Assembly: GCA_963704505.1 (NCBI GenBank)
Contig: OY969912.1
Coordinates: 124,001-188,000, forward strand
DNA from: VRUE01 sp963704505
Lineage (GTDB): Bacteria; Actinomycetota; Thermoleophilia; Solirubrobacterales; 70-9
Direction of reading: 5' to 3'
DNA length: 64,000 nucleotides
Positions 1 through 8,637 of the stretch are shown one piece after another. Position numbers and translations under genes: made by a program. Each line of letters starts with the position of its first letter. Position 1 is the stretch's first letter. The notes beneath the pieces are model-generated. The model was not told the origin of the DNA, searched no databases, and was given only the letters and a program-made list of their open reading frames with translations.

Positions 1-62
1 AGGCAGGCGCCGGCCGCGAAACCCGCAACGATCCATTTCCAAGTCCTCACGCCGCGAGCCAT
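1..62 (-). CDS. N-terminus of an exported or membrane protein, cut by the window edge
   Basis: An ATG at 62 on the minus strand opens a frame that stays open to the window edge. A GTG four codons further in could also start it. The 20 visible residues begin with a few basic residues (MARGVRTWKW) and run into a small hydrophobic stretch (IVAGFAAGAC). This looks like the start of a signal peptide or lipobox. Nothing can be said about function. The gene would be read leftwards, the same direction as the histidine kinase upstream of it, with a 227-nt gap between them in which I see no other gene. Confidence 0.4.
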   Translation of the reverse strand, partial: MARGVRTWKWIVAGFAAGAC

Positions 63-289
63 ATCCCTGGTTCCCCCCGTTCGAATGGACGCGGGAGATT
101 TTCAGCTGCCGCACACCCCGTCCATACCGAAAATTTGGATTGGATCGACTAACCCAGCATCGGCGGTCGGAGCCGACTCCGGACCCCGAGGTTGAGGACA
201 TTGCGGCCGAGTAGAGGTCCTCCGGCGCGGGCAGCCGTCCGCCCTTTGCGGCGCAGGCATCCCGCGCGATCAGGTTTGGCCGGGGAACG

Positions 290-1141
290 CTACGCGGACC
301 TCAGGGTGAAATGGACGCGGGTCCCAGGCGAGCCGTCTTCGAACCAGATCCGGCCGCCGTGTGCTTCGATGATCCCGCGGCAGATCGCCAGCCCGAGCCC
401 GGCGCCGTCCTCGCCGCGCGCCTCATCACCGCGATAGAACGCCTCGAAGACACGCTCGCCATCCCCCGTCGAAATGCCCTCTCCGTCGTCGGCGATCTCC
501 ACCTCGACACCGCCCCCGGCCCGCTGGGCACGCACGGTGACGCTGCCGTCTGCCGGCGTGTGGCGGATCGCGTTCTGAATCAAGTTGAACAAGACGCGTT
601 GGACCTTCTCGGCGTTGGCGCTGGCGACCAGCCGCCCAGCCGGCAGGTCGGCGGCAAGGTTGACGCCACGCTCGTCGGCCGGCGCCCGCATCGCGGCCAC
701 GGCGTCGCCGATCAGATCGCCGATCTCGACCTGACGCATCGTCCAGGAGATCTCACCGGCCTCGATCCGCGAGAGCTCGAAGAGGTCATCGACGAGGTCG
801 CTGAGGACTCCGACATGGGTGCGGATCTCCTTCAGGTAGCGGTCGCGGGTTTCACCCGTTGCCACCCCGTCATCGATCGACTCGACCAAGAGGCGCAGTG
901 ATGCCAGCGGGGTACGCAGGTCGTGAGAGGCGGCGGCGACGAGCTGGCGCCGCGCGCCCTCGATCTCGCGGCGGGAGCGCTCCTCCATCGCAACGCGCAC
1001 GGCGAGGGCAGTGGCCAGGCCGGCGCCGGCCGCGGCGACCAGGACCAGCAGTATCTGGTCGGCCCCCATGTGGTTCGGCACGGCGACCGCCGCGGCGCCG
1101 GCCAGAAACGCGGCGATGGCGATTATCGCCGTGCGCTTCAC
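290..1141 (-). CDS. Sensor histidine kinase (two-component system)
   Basis: A membrane sensor kinase of 283 residues. Two hydrophobic segments (about 5-22 and 28-50) enclose only a few residues, so there is almost no extracytoplasmic sensor domain. No clear HAMP domain separates them from the kinase core. The H-box ASHDLRTPLASL carries the phospho-accepting His73. An N-box (NLIQNAIRHTP, about 186-196), G1 (DDGEGI, about 218), F-box (FEAFYRG) and G2 (GAGLGLAI, about 246) are all present. It starts on the stop of the response regulator gene (ATGA overlap), so the pair is translationally coupled. It is last in the operon that also encodes the lipoprotein and the DipZ-like protein. The signal sensed is unknown; with such a short loop it may sense the membrane or a partner protein. 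Confidence 0.9.
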   Translation of the reverse strand: MKRTAIIAIAAFLAGAAAVAVPNHMGADQILLVLVAAAGAGLATALAVRVAMEERSRREIEGARRQLVAAASHDLRTPLASLRLLVESIDDGVATGETRDRYLKEIRTHVGVLSDLVDDLFELSRIEAGEISWTMRQVEIGDLIGDAVAAMRAPADERGVNLAADLPAGRLVASANAEKVQRVLFNLIQNAIRHTPADGSVTVRAQRAGGGVEVEIADDGEGISTGDGERVFEAFYRGDEARGEDGAGLGLAICRGIIEAHGGRIWFEDGSPGTRVHFTLRSA

Positions 1142-1836
1142 GGTCGCAGCCTGTAGCCGATTCCCCAGACCGTCTCGATGAAGCGGGGCTGGGACGGGTC
1201 ATCGCCGAGCTTGGCGCGAAGGCGGCGGACGTGGACGGTGATCGTGCTCGTGTCCTCGAAGTAGGCCTCGCCCCACACCCCCTCCATCAGCTGGTCGCGT
1301 GAGTAGACCTGTCCTGCGTTGGCGGCCAGGTAGGCGAGGAGATCGAACTCCCGCTGGGTCAGCGAGAGCTCCTTGCCGTCGAGGAAGACACTCCGGCGCG
1401 CCGGCTCAACGCGTAGCGGGCCATGCTCGATCGGAGGGGCCTCATCGTCCGGTGGGGACACCCGCCGCAGCACCGCGGCCACCCGGGCGACCAGCTCGGC
1501 CGGCGAGAACGGCTTGACGACGTAATCGTCAGCTCCCCGGTTCAGACCGATGAGCCGGTCCGACTCCTCGCCGCGGGCGGTGAGCAGGATCACGGCGATT
1601 CGCGATCCAGGCGCCTCGTGCAGCTGCCGCATCACCTCGATTCCGTCGATGCCGGGCAGCATCAGGTCGAGCACCACGAGGTCTGGCCTGTGCTCGTCGA
1701 CCTGCCGCAGCGCCTCCGGCCCGTCGGCGGCCCGGTGGGTCTCATAGCCGGCGCGCTCCATGTACCGACCGACGACATCAAGGATCGTCGGCTCGTCGTC
1801 GACGACCAGAACGGTGCCGTTGCCTGGGTCCGCCAT
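1138..1836 (-). CDS. OmpR/PhoB-family response regulator
   Basis: A DNA-binding response regulator of 232 residues, partner of the downstream kinase. The receiver domain (about 7-122) has the acidic pair in VVDDEP, the phospho-accepting Asp57 in VVLDLML and Lys108 in VVKPF. The winged-helix output domain (about 138-230) ends in the typical ETVWGIGYRL motif. A longer reading frame begins at 1917, but it would overlap the end of the DipZ-like gene by about 60 nt and adds a low-complexity leader. The ATG at 1836 places the receiver domain at the N-terminus as usual and leaves a 22-nt gap to the upstream gene. Likely target genes are its own operon, by inference only. Confidence 0.9.
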   Translation of the reverse strand: MADPGNGTVLVVDDEPTILDVVGRYMERAGYETHRAADGPEALRQVDEHRPDLVVLDLMLPGIDGIEVMRQLHEAPGSRIAVILLTARGEESDRLIGLNRGADDYVVKPFSPAELVARVAAVLRRVSPPDDEAPPIEHGPLRVEPARRSVFLDGKELSLTQREFDLLAYLAANAGQVYSRDQLMEGVWGEAYFEDTSTITVHVRRLRAKLGDDPSQPRFIETVWGIGYRLRP

Positions 1837-1858
1837 CGGTGCGATTCTCGCGGTTGGA

Positions 1859-3610
1859 CTAGCCGAAGGTGAAGGCATAGCCCTCGACCCCCGCTTCCGG
1901 TTCGAGGGTGAGGACATGGTTGCCGACCTTCGGAAGATCGACGAGGTTGTAGAGGCGCTGGCCGCTGACGGTCACCGCACCGTCGTGCACGTCGTCGCCG
2001 GAGTCGGCCGCGGAAATCGGCTTGCCGTCGAGCAGCACTCGCACGTTTCGGTCCTGCCCCGGAGAGCCGAGCACCAAATAGACCCTGCGCGCGCCGAAGT
2101 TGAGGTCGAGCGAGGCACCTTGGCCGGCCGTGACCGAGTCGTAGCCGATCCTCCACTTGCCGTCGTAGCCGAATTCGTTGGGCGGCAAAGACTTCGGCTC
2201 GGCGAAGTTGTGGGAGCCCTGCGCGAAGTCGTCGTTGGTCACACGTTCAGCGCGTGCGGCACCGAGATAGGTCTCCGGCGTGGCTACCGTCTTCGATGGG
2301 GCTACCGCCTTCACGTTGGTCTCCTTCCCCTCGACCGATTTACCGGCTTCGGTCAGGAGGTCGCGGATCACCTTCTCTTTCTCACCGTATTGGCCCTCGC
2401 CAAAGTGGACGTAACGGACCTTGCCCCGGGCGTCGATGAAGTACTCGGCCGGCCAGTACTGGTTGCCGTAGGCGTTCCAGGTCGCTTGTTCGTTGTCCTG
2501 AGCGACCGGGTAGCGAATGTCGTTTTCCTCGATCGCGTTTTCGACGTTGCTCGCTTCGCGCTCGAACGGGAACTCGGGGGTGTGGACGCCGACGATCGTC
2601 AGGCCGTCCTTCCGGTACTTCGCGTCCCAGGCCTTGAGATACGGCAACGTGCGAATGCAATTGATGCAGCTGTAAGTCCAGAAATCGACGAGGACAACCC
2701 GTCCGCGAAGCCCGTGCAGCGTCAGGGCCTTATCCCCCGGAGTGTTGAACCAATGCTCGTTGCCGACGAATTCCGGCGCCGTCCCGAGGACGGGAAGATC
2801 GAGGTTCCCCTTGGCGTCGGTCTCGGGCGCCGCGTCGGTGGCTTCGGAGCCGACGCCGTGGCTGTCTCCGCGGATTTCCGTGAGAGCCGTTTTCGCCGAG
2901 GCGGTGTCCTCGAGGCCCTTCGTCGGATTGACGAGAAAGCTCGGCAGCGTGCTGGCGATGTGGTTCTGAAACTTGATGTCGTAGTTGCCGAGCATCGCCA
3001 CGGCAACCAGAACCATGATCCCGCCCATCGCGATCTGAAGGCCGACGCCGCGCTTCGCGAGGGGGCGCACCACCTTGCGCCCGCCGAGCATCAGGAAGTA
3101 GAGGACCACCGCCGACCCGATCCCGTAGCTGAGCGCGACGGCAAGCCTGCCGGTGCTGAAGGACTGTGAGGCGGAGACGGTGATCACGCCGGCCAGGATC
3201 GGCCCCGCGCAGGGCGCGTAGACGAGACCCAAGCTGGCGCCCACCGCGGTTCCTGACCAGAAGCCATCCCCTTTGCCTTGGGCAACGCCGGCGCGACTGG
3301 CGAACTGACTCATCCAGGCCTCGAGCCTGGCCGCCAGCGGCGGGATCATCAGCGTGATCCCGAAGCCGAGCAGGACGACGATCGCGAGCTTGCGCAGAAA
3401 GTCGTTGGGCAGGCCGAGGGCGGAGATGACATAGACGAGCGCGACCGTCGCGAAGGTGAAGGAGACCGCCAGCCCGGCGACGATTCCCAGCGGCCTGCGC
3501 CGGCCGCCGGTCGCGCCCGCCGAGAGCGCAATCGGCAACACCGGCAGGACGCAGGGCGAGAGCGCCGTGGCGGCGCCGGCGATGAAACCGAAGAGGATCA
3601 GCAGCGCCAT
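1859..3610 (-). CDS. dipZ: DipZ-like transmembrane thiol-disulfide exchange protein (CcdA + thioredoxin)
   Basis: A three-part protein of 583 residues. Residues 1-210 form a CcdA/DsbD-type multi-helix membrane domain with the paired cysteines in SPCVLPVLP (Cys20) and APCAGPILA (Cys134). Residues about 265-425 are an extracytoplasmic thioredoxin/AhpC-TSA fold with the active site YSCINCIRTLPYL (Cys315, Cys318). About 440-583 is a beta-rich C-terminal domain like the carbohydrate-binding-like domain of mycobacterial DipZ. In this family electrons pass from cytoplasmic thioredoxin through the membrane cysteines to the outer thioredoxin domain. The ATG at 3610 is chosen because the first helix starts there; the longer frame adds charged residues that overlap the lipoprotein gene. 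It lies 11 nt after the lipoprotein gene and 22 nt before the response regulator. Confidence 0.85.
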   Translation of the reverse strand: MALLILFGFIAGAATALSPCVLPVLPIALSAGATGGRRRPLGIVAGLAVSFTFATVALVYVISALGLPNDFLRKLAIVVLLGFGITLMIPPLAARLEAWMSQFASRAGVAQGKGDGFWSGTAVGASLGLVYAPCAGPILAGVITVSASQSFSTGRLAVALSYGIGSAVVLYFLMLGGRKVVRPLAKRGVGLQIAMGGIMVLVAVAMLGNYDIKFQNHIASTLPSFLVNPTKGLEDTASAKTALTEIRGDSHGVGSEATDAAPETDAKGNLDLPVLGTAPEFVGNEHWFNTPGDKALTLHGLRGRVVLVDFWTYSCINCIRTLPYLKAWDAKYRKDGLTIVGVHTPEFPFEREASNVENAIEENDIRYPVAQDNEQATWNAYGNQYWPAEYFIDARGKVRYVHFGEGQYGEKEKVIRDLLTEAGKSVEGKETNVKAVAPSKTVATPETYLGAARAERVTNDDFAQGSHNFAEPKSLPPNEFGYDGKWRIGYDSVTAGQGASLDLNFGARRVYLVLGSPGQDRNVRVLLDGKPISAADSGDDVHDGAVTVSGQRLYNLVDLPKVGNHVLTLEPEAGVEGYAFTFG

Positions 3611-3621
3611 CGGGGCCCTGC

Positions 3622-3849
3622 TCAGCCTTCCATGTGGTCGGTCGAGGAACCTTGGTCCTTCATCGCTTCGCCCTGATCCTTCATGCCCTTGCCGTGGCTC
3701 TTCATCGCCGCGCCTTCGTGCTTCATGGCACCGGTCGTCGATTGAGTCGTCGCGGCATCGGAGTTGCTTCCACAACCGCCGAATGCCATCGCCGCTCCTA
3801 TCCCGATCGCAGCAACCATCGGAATTGCCGCCGCCTGTCTCAGATCCAT
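3622..3849 (-). CDS. Small Met/His/Lys-rich lipoprotein
   Basis: A 75-residue protein. The N-terminus is a signal peptide ending in a lipobox-like FGGC, so the mature chain should be lipid-anchored at its cysteine. The rest is low complexity, with repeated MK-x-x-G units (GAMKHEGAAMKSHGKGMKDQ) and an STDHMEG end. Spaced Met and His residues resemble those of small copper-binding periplasmic proteins, but no defined metal motif is present, so this is only a suggestion. It is first in the operon with the DipZ-like protein and the two-component system. This context is compatible with an envelope redox or metal-stress response. Transcription probably starts in the 119-nt gap shared with the divergent cupin gene. 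Confidence 0.7.
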   Translation of the reverse strand: MDLRQAAAIPMVAAIGIGAAMAFGGCGSNSDAATTQSTTGAMKHEGAAMKSHGKGMKDQGEAMKDQGSSTDHMEG

Positions 3850-3968
3850 TCGCGCTCCCTCTTCGAGGTTCCAGGAGCAGCCACGGTAGGAGGGAAATGT
3901 GACGAGGAGAGAAACGCCGCTCGTCGAGACGCCCGCCCGCCGTCGACGCTGAGGATTAGGGTTGCGCC

Positions 3969-4370
3969 GTGGCGTTCACCCACAGAAACCTCAAGGGGGA
4001 CCTGGAGGATGTCGGGTCCAATTTCGACGGCGCACCCGACCTCGAGTTCCGCCTGGCGACCCGAGCTCTCGAGCTCGAGAGCTCCGGCCTGAGCTACCAG
4101 CGAGTCCCACCCGGGTATCGCTTTCCATACGGCCACACCCACGAGACGCAGGAGGAGGTCTACGTCGTCGTCGGTGGCGGTGGGCGGATAAAGCTCGACG
4201 ACGAGATCGTCGAGCTCGAGAAGTGGGATGCGGTGCGAGTCCCACCCGGTACGTGGCGGGGCTACGAGGCCGGACCGGAGGGCCTCGAGATCCTCGTCAT
4301 CGGCGCGCCCAATCTCGGCGAGGCCCCGCGCGAGGACGTCACCGGCGAACGCGACTGGTGGGACGGCTAG
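3969..4370 (+). CDS. Cupin-domain protein
   Basis: A single small beta-barrel of 133 residues starting at GTG. The cupin signature is visible: the first motif GHTHETQEEVYVVVGGGG gives two histidines and a glutamate as possible metal ligands, and the second motif contains VRVPPGTWRGYE, where the usual histidine is replaced by Trp/Arg. Such cupins cover sugar-phosphate isomerases, dioxygenases and small binding proteins, and the substrate cannot be read here. It diverges from the lipoprotein-dipZ operon and converges with the haemoglobin gene. A second cupin at 58397 has a similar length but a different motif set. Confidence 0.8.
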   Translation: MAFTHRNLKGDLEDVGSNFDGAPDLEFRLATRALELESSGLSYQRVPPGYRFPYGHTHETQEEVYVVVGGGGRIKLDDEIVELEKWDAVRVPPGTWRGYEAGPEGLEILVIGAPNLGEAPREDVTGERDWWDG

Positions 4371-4382
4371 CGCGGCGTACTG

Positions 4383-4850
4383 CTAGCCCTGGTAGGGAGG
4401 AGCGACTCCCCAACCCCAGCGCGGGACCGGTGCCTCGGCCGCGACATCGTCGGCATCGGGGTCCGAGTTGTGCATCGCAAGGCGCGAGCCCCACTCCGAG
4501 TATCCGACGATCGCGGCGCGGAACTCCGGGTCTGCCGGCAGCTCGACCTCGTCGGCCGCCTGGCTGAGCAGAGCGACGAACAGGCGCCGCTGCTCCGCTG
4601 TGATCGAGAGCCCACGGTGGTGGGCGAGCATCGCCGGGTAGCCGCCGAGGCCGGCGGTGTAGTCGGCCGGACCGCCCATCACCTCGACCCACCAAGCAAG
4701 CACGTGAACGCGGTGCTCCTCGCTGACCACTCCTCCGAAAAGCGGGGCCAGGGTCCCCTCCTCTTCGACCAGGTCATAGAAGCGGTTCAGCCAGCGCTCG
4801 AAGGCCTCCGTCCCGCCTCCCCACTCGTAGATCGTCGGCGTCTCCTCCAT
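4383..4850 (-). CDS. Group II truncated haemoglobin
   Basis: A 155-residue 2-on-2 globin. It has the group II pattern: a tyrosine in the B helix (RFYDLVEEE, Tyr25), the MGGPADY turn, then GYPAMLAHH with the likely proximal haem histidine at 77 or 78, followed by ITAEQRRLFVALLSQA. An extra C-terminal tail of about 30 residues (rich in Asp, Pro and Trp) is longer than in GlbO-type proteins. Group II proteins bind O2 and NO and are thought to help in oxygen handling or NO detoxification. The ATG at 4850 fits the globin start; the frame is open further upstream, but that part is unrelated in composition. It is a single gene, convergent with the cupin and divergent from the secreted propeller gene. 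Confidence 0.85.
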   Translation of the reverse strand: MEETPTIYEWGGGTEAFERWLNRFYDLVEEEGTLAPLFGGVVSEEHRVHVLAWWVEVMGGPADYTAGLGGYPAMLAHHRGLSITAEQRRLFVALLSQAADEVELPADPEFRAAIVGYSEWGSRLAMHNSDPDADDVAAEAPVPRWGWGVAPPYQG

Positions 4851-4966
4851 ATACGGGGAGGATGGCAGGCAGGGCTGGCCCGAGGTTGCCCTCGACGTAA
4901 GTGAGTCGTCCAGGGGCGCGACGATTGGACGGTCGGACCTCCCGAACTGATGTAGCGTGCGACGCA

Positions 4967-6628
4967 ATGAGGTCTCGCTCCTTCCTGCTGCTCTCTTTCA
5001 CCCTGCTCGCGCTCACCGCGGCCCCGTCGATCAGCTCGGCAACCTTCATCCCCGGGCCGAACGGCAAGGTCGCCTTTGCCAGTGGCCGGGCCAACAGCGA
5101 TTTCCCGAGCCCGGCCGACGGCGACGACAACCATGCGCGGATCTGGGTCGCCGACTATCCGAGCGGAACGCCGGTCCAGGTGACCACGCTCCCCAAAGAA
5201 GCCCAGCATCGCCACCCGAACTGGTCGCCCGACCACACCAAGATCGTCTACGCCGCGGGCGTCGCCTTCAGCGGCGAATACGCCCTCTGGATCAAGAACC
5301 TGGTCACCGGCGCCTCGACCGAATTCGCGCCGAAAGCGAAAGCCCAGGACCGCCCGTCCTGGTCGCCGGATGGAACGGAGATCGCCTACGGCTCCGAAGG
5401 CGATCTCTGGGTGAAGCCGGCCAACGGCGGCGCGGCGGTCAAGATCACCGAAACCGCCGGCATCCAGGAGGAACGACCGGTCTGGAGCCCCGACGGCAAC
5501 ACGCTCTATTACAACCGCGGCGTGCCGCCGTTCACCTCCGGCGAAAAACGCGACCTCTACAAGAAGAGCCCGGTAACCCTGGCCGGTGTCGAGACTCCGG
5601 TCGTCACGGGCACCACGGACGACTGGCAGCCGGCCCTTTCACCCGACGGCAATCGGCTCTGCTTCTTGCGCGGTCCCCAGACCGACGAAGCCGACATCTA
5701 CACGGTCAACGTCAACGGGACCGGGCCCGCGCCGTTCGCCAACTCCACTGGCTCCGGCGATCTCAATTGCGTCTGGTCGCCGGATGGCACGCGGATCCTC
5801 TACACGTTGCTCGCCTTCTCGGCTGGAGAACTCATCTCGAAGGACGTCAACGGCAATGACACCACCATCCAAACCGCCTTCAACGTCGCCAAACACTTCG
5901 ACGGTAACGCCGACTGGGCGACCAACTTCTCACCCAAATGCGAATCGAAGAACGCGACGACCGGGGCCAATCAGTTCACGACCATTCGAATCGGGTGCAC
6001 CGACCCGGATCACGGCTTCGGCGCCGAACCGCCCGCGCCTGAACGAATCGAAAGCGACGGCATTGAAATCGTCGCGCAGCCCCAGCACGGGACGATCGGC
6101 AGCATCAACGACAACGAGACCGTCGTCTACACACCGAACAAAGACTTCACCGGCACCGACAGCTTCAGCTACACCGGCAGCGATGGGACCTCCGACGCGG
6201 TCCCGGCGAAGATCTCGATCACGGTGACCAAGCCGAACGGTGGCGGTGGTGGCGGTGGCGATCGGACCGCCCCGAAGATCTCGGCCGTCAAGGTCTCGGC
6301 GAAGCGCTGGCTCTTGGGATCGAAGCTCGCGACCTTCTCGAAATCGCCAATCGGCACGACCGTCTCGTTCAAGCTGAGCGAGGCCGCGCGGGCAACCCTC
6401 ACCTTCCAGCGCCAAAAGGTGAAGAAGGGCAAGAAGTCCTTCGTCGCGGCCGGCAAGATCTCCTTCGGCGCCAAGAGCGGCAACAACAAGACCAAGTTCC
6501 AGGGCCGGCTGACCAAGTCGAAGGCCCTCACGCCCGGCACCTACCGGATCCTCGTCGGGGCAAAGGACGCCGCCGGGAACAACGCTCAGCCGAAGGCCAG
6601 CCCGACCTTCACGATCCTCGCACCGTGA
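4967..6628 (+). CDS. Secreted TolB/PD40-type beta-propeller protein with cadherin-like and C-terminal Ig-like domains
   Basis: An exported protein of 553 residues. A signal peptide (about 1-25, ending SISSA) is followed by PD40/TolB repeats recognisable by their repeated SPDG turns (PSWSPDGTEIAY, PVWSPDGNTLYY, PALSPDGNRLCF, WSPDGTRILYT). A cadherin-like/Big_9-type domain follows (about 365-440, VVYTPNKDFTGTDSFSY). Then comes a glycine run and a final domain with the pattern VSFKLSEAARATLTF and GTYRILVGAKDAAGNN. The same C-terminal pattern occurs in the next gene. No enzyme motif was seen; a surface or matrix role is inferred. The start at 4967 is the ATG directly before the signal peptide. 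Its stop lies 31 nt before the next start, so the two are probably co-transcribed. Confidence 0.8.
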   Translation: MRSRSFLLLSFTLLALTAAPSISSATFIPGPNGKVAFASGRANSDFPSPADGDDNHARIWVADYPSGTPVQVTTLPKEAQHRHPNWSPDHTKIVYAAGVAFSGEYALWIKNLVTGASTEFAPKAKAQDRPSWSPDGTEIAYGSEGDLWVKPANGGAAVKITETAGIQEERPVWSPDGNTLYYNRGVPPFTSGEKRDLYKKSPVTLAGVETPVVTGTTDDWQPALSPDGNRLCFLRGPQTDEADIYTVNVNGTGPAPFANSTGSGDLNCVWSPDGTRILYTLLAFSAGELISKDVNGNDTTIQTAFNVAKHFDGNADWATNFSPKCESKNATTGANQFTTIRIGCTDPDHGFGAEPPAPERIESDGIEIVAQPQHGTIGSINDNETVVYTPNKDFTGTDSFSYTGSDGTSDAVPAKISITVTKPNGGGGGGGDRTAPKISAVKVSAKRWLLGSKLATFSKSPIGTTVSFKLSEAARATLTFQRQKVKKGKKSFVAAGKISFGAKSGNNKTKFQGRLTKSKALTPGTYRILVGAKDAAGNNAQPKASPTFTILAP

Positions 6629-6659
6629 CCATTTGCGACCTCCTCGAAAGGAACCCGCG

Positions 6660-7712
6660 TTGACCACACTCAAGAGACGCCTCCCGATCATCGGCCTTGG
6701 CGTGGTTGCGTCGATGCTGGTCCTGCCCGCCGTCGGCCAGGCCGCGACCACCTTCGGCAGCCGGATGAGGAACGACCCGACCGAGACGACCTGCGCGATG
6801 ATGAGCTTGCCGACGCCGAATTGCTCGATCGTCTCCTACATCCACCCGAGCGAACCCAATGGCGATCCCTATTCAGGCGGAGCGCCGGTCGACGGAGTGA
6901 TCACGAAATTCCGCATCCGCGCCTACGCGCAGGAAAAACCAGGTCAGGTCACCTTCCGCCTCGCCAACTTCCAGGGCGACCCGGGCATGGGCGCCGACTC
7001 GGCGATCGCAAGCTCCGCCGGCACCGGGCCGACGATCACGATCAATCCGGATGAAGACGCGCTCGAAACGCCGATCACCGAGGTCCCGGCACGTCTGGCC
7101 GTCAAGAAAGGCCAGCACCTGGCGATCGACACGACCGCCTCGATCGCCGCCGTCTACAACAGCAGCGGCGACAAGTTCAGCTACGTCTACTCGCCGCCGC
7201 TGGTCGAAGGTGCCGGCGCCCGCGGTTCGAACGAAGTCACCGCCGAGCTGCTCGTCGCGGCGACGATCGAGCCCGATGCCGACCACGACGGCTTCGGAGA
7301 CGAGACGCAGGACGCCTGTCCGACCCAGGCGACCACCCAGGGCCCGTGCGACACCACCAAGCCGGGCGTCAACGGGTTCGGGGTCGCCAACGGGAAGGTC
7401 AGCTACACCCTCTCCGAGGCAGCCGCGGTCAGTTTCCAGCTTGCCAAGAAGGCGCCCGGCCGCAAGGTCGGCACGAAGTGCGTGAAGCAGACGAGCGCCA
7501 ACAAGGCGAAGAAGAAGTGCCCGCTCTTCAAGAACGTCGGCGCCGCGTTCGCCGGCACCGGAGCGCCCGGCAAGAACACCGTGACGCTCCCCAACGGCAA
7601 GAAACTGAAGCCCGGTAGCTACAAGCTGACGATGACCGCCACCGACGCCGCCGGCAACGTGACAACGGCATCGACCAGCTTCAAGGTCGCGCCGAAGAAA
7701 AAGAAGAAGTAG
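6660..7712 (+). CDS. Secreted protein with a thrombospondin type 3-like calcium loop and basic tail
   Basis: An exported protein of about 350 residues. A TTG at 6660 is preceded by an AAGGA ribosome site and begins a good signal peptide (ending VGQAA); a TTG at 6633 in the same frame is less likely. After a beta-rich region there is one thrombospondin type 3-like repeat, DADHDGFGDETQDACP, expected to bind calcium. The C-terminal domain carries VSYTLSEAAAVSFQL and GSYKLTMTATDAAGN, matching the end of the preceding protein. It finishes in a lysine run (APKKKKK). The gene sits directly after the propeller gene on the same strand. Function unknown; cell-surface structural or binding role inferred. 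Confidence 0.75.
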   Translation: MTTLKRRLPIIGLGVVASMLVLPAVGQAATTFGSRMRNDPTETTCAMMSLPTPNCSIVSYIHPSEPNGDPYSGGAPVDGVITKFRIRAYAQEKPGQVTFRLANFQGDPGMGADSAIASSAGTGPTITINPDEDALETPITEVPARLAVKKGQHLAIDTTASIAAVYNSSGDKFSYVYSPPLVEGAGARGSNEVTAELLVAATIEPDADHDGFGDETQDACPTQATTQGPCDTTKPGVNGFGVANGKVSYTLSEAAAVSFQLAKKAPGRKVGTKCVKQTSANKAKKKCPLFKNVGAAFAGTGAPGKNTVTLPNGKKLKPGSYKLTMTATDAAGNVTTASTSFKVAPKKKKK

Positions 7713-7718
7713 CCCGGC

Positions 7719-8543
7719 CTAGGGCCGCGAGAAGACGCCCATCGCCAGCTCGATCCTGCGGGCGGCGATGTTGGCGCCGACGCCGCCCATCCGAGCCTCG
7801 AAGTCGGGCATCAGCAGAGAGAGGTCGACGCCATCGACGCCCGCCGGGACGTCGGCGGCCCTCGCTCCGATCGGCGCCAGGGCTTCGGCGCCCTGCAGCC
7901 ACTCGACGAGCTCGAAACCGGCCGAGACGGCGAGCTCCTGGATCCGCTCGGCCGACACGAGAAAGCTTTCCTCAGGGCCGTCCGCCCAGGGAAGCGGATA
8001 GTCCAGGGGGCCCTGGTCAGGGCCCTCCACCGCCTCGAAGATCGCCAGCCTGCCCCCACCGCGAAGGACACGGTGGGCCTCGGCGAGCATCGCCGGCTTC
8101 CCCTCGACGCTCGGCCACACCGCCTGCGTGATCGCGAGGTCGAAGCTTCCGTCTTCGAGCGGCATCGAGCGGGCATCGGCGCACACGACATCGACCTGCC
8201 GGTCGAGACCCGTGCGGCGGTTCAGCTCTTCGGCCAGGCCGCAGAAGCGCGCGGTCGGGTCGAGCGCCGTGACCTCGGCCTCGAACTGGCGGGCGATGGC
8301 GCGGGCCGGGCCACCGATCCCGGCGCCGATGTCGAGGACCCGCGCACCGATCGGGATCGCGGCGAGGTCTGCGAGGGCGAGGGTCGCGGCGCGACCGAGG
8401 CCGTGGAACTCATCGAGCCGGGCGAGGTCGTCGGGGTCGATCGGGTCGGTAGGGCGACCGGCCCCCTCGAGTGCATCGAGGACGATGCGATCCAGGTCCG
8501 TGCGGCCGGTGGCGTAAAAGACCTGCGTCTCGGTGTCACCCAT
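7719..8543 (-). CDS. Class I SAM-dependent methyltransferase
   Basis: A 274-residue soluble enzyme with the Rossmann-type methyltransferase fold. Motif I is VLDIGAGIGGPARAIA (about 70-85), the acidic end of beta-2 is TALDPT, motif II/III is DARSMPLEDGSFDLAI (about 123-138), and HRVLRGGGRLAIFE is the typical post-motif strand. The layout resembles sarcosine/dimethylglycine or ubiquinone/sterol-type small-molecule methyltransferases, which share the GxGxGG loop. The substrate cannot be fixed from sequence. It converges with the secreted protein gene (6-nt gap) and is followed by the lipoprotein gene on the same strand with a 94-nt gap. Confidence 0.85.
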   Translation of the reverse strand: MGDTETQVFYATGRTDLDRIVLDALEGAGRPTDPIDPDDLARLDEFHGLGRAATLALADLAAIPIGARVLDIGAGIGGPARAIARQFEAEVTALDPTARFCGLAEELNRRTGLDRQVDVVCADARSMPLEDGSFDLAITQAVWPSVEGKPAMLAEAHRVLRGGGRLAIFEAVEGPDQGPLDYPLPWADGPEESFLVSAERIQELAVSAGFELVEWLQGAEALAPIGARAADVPAGVDGVDLSLLMPDFEARMGGVGANIAARRIELAMGVFSRP

Positions 8544-8637
8544 GGACCCACCCTAAATCGGCGGCGGGCGCGGCGGGCGTGACATCTCGCACAAAGAGAC
8601 ATCGGGGACCGCCGCGCAGCGCTGAGCTACAGCAGCC

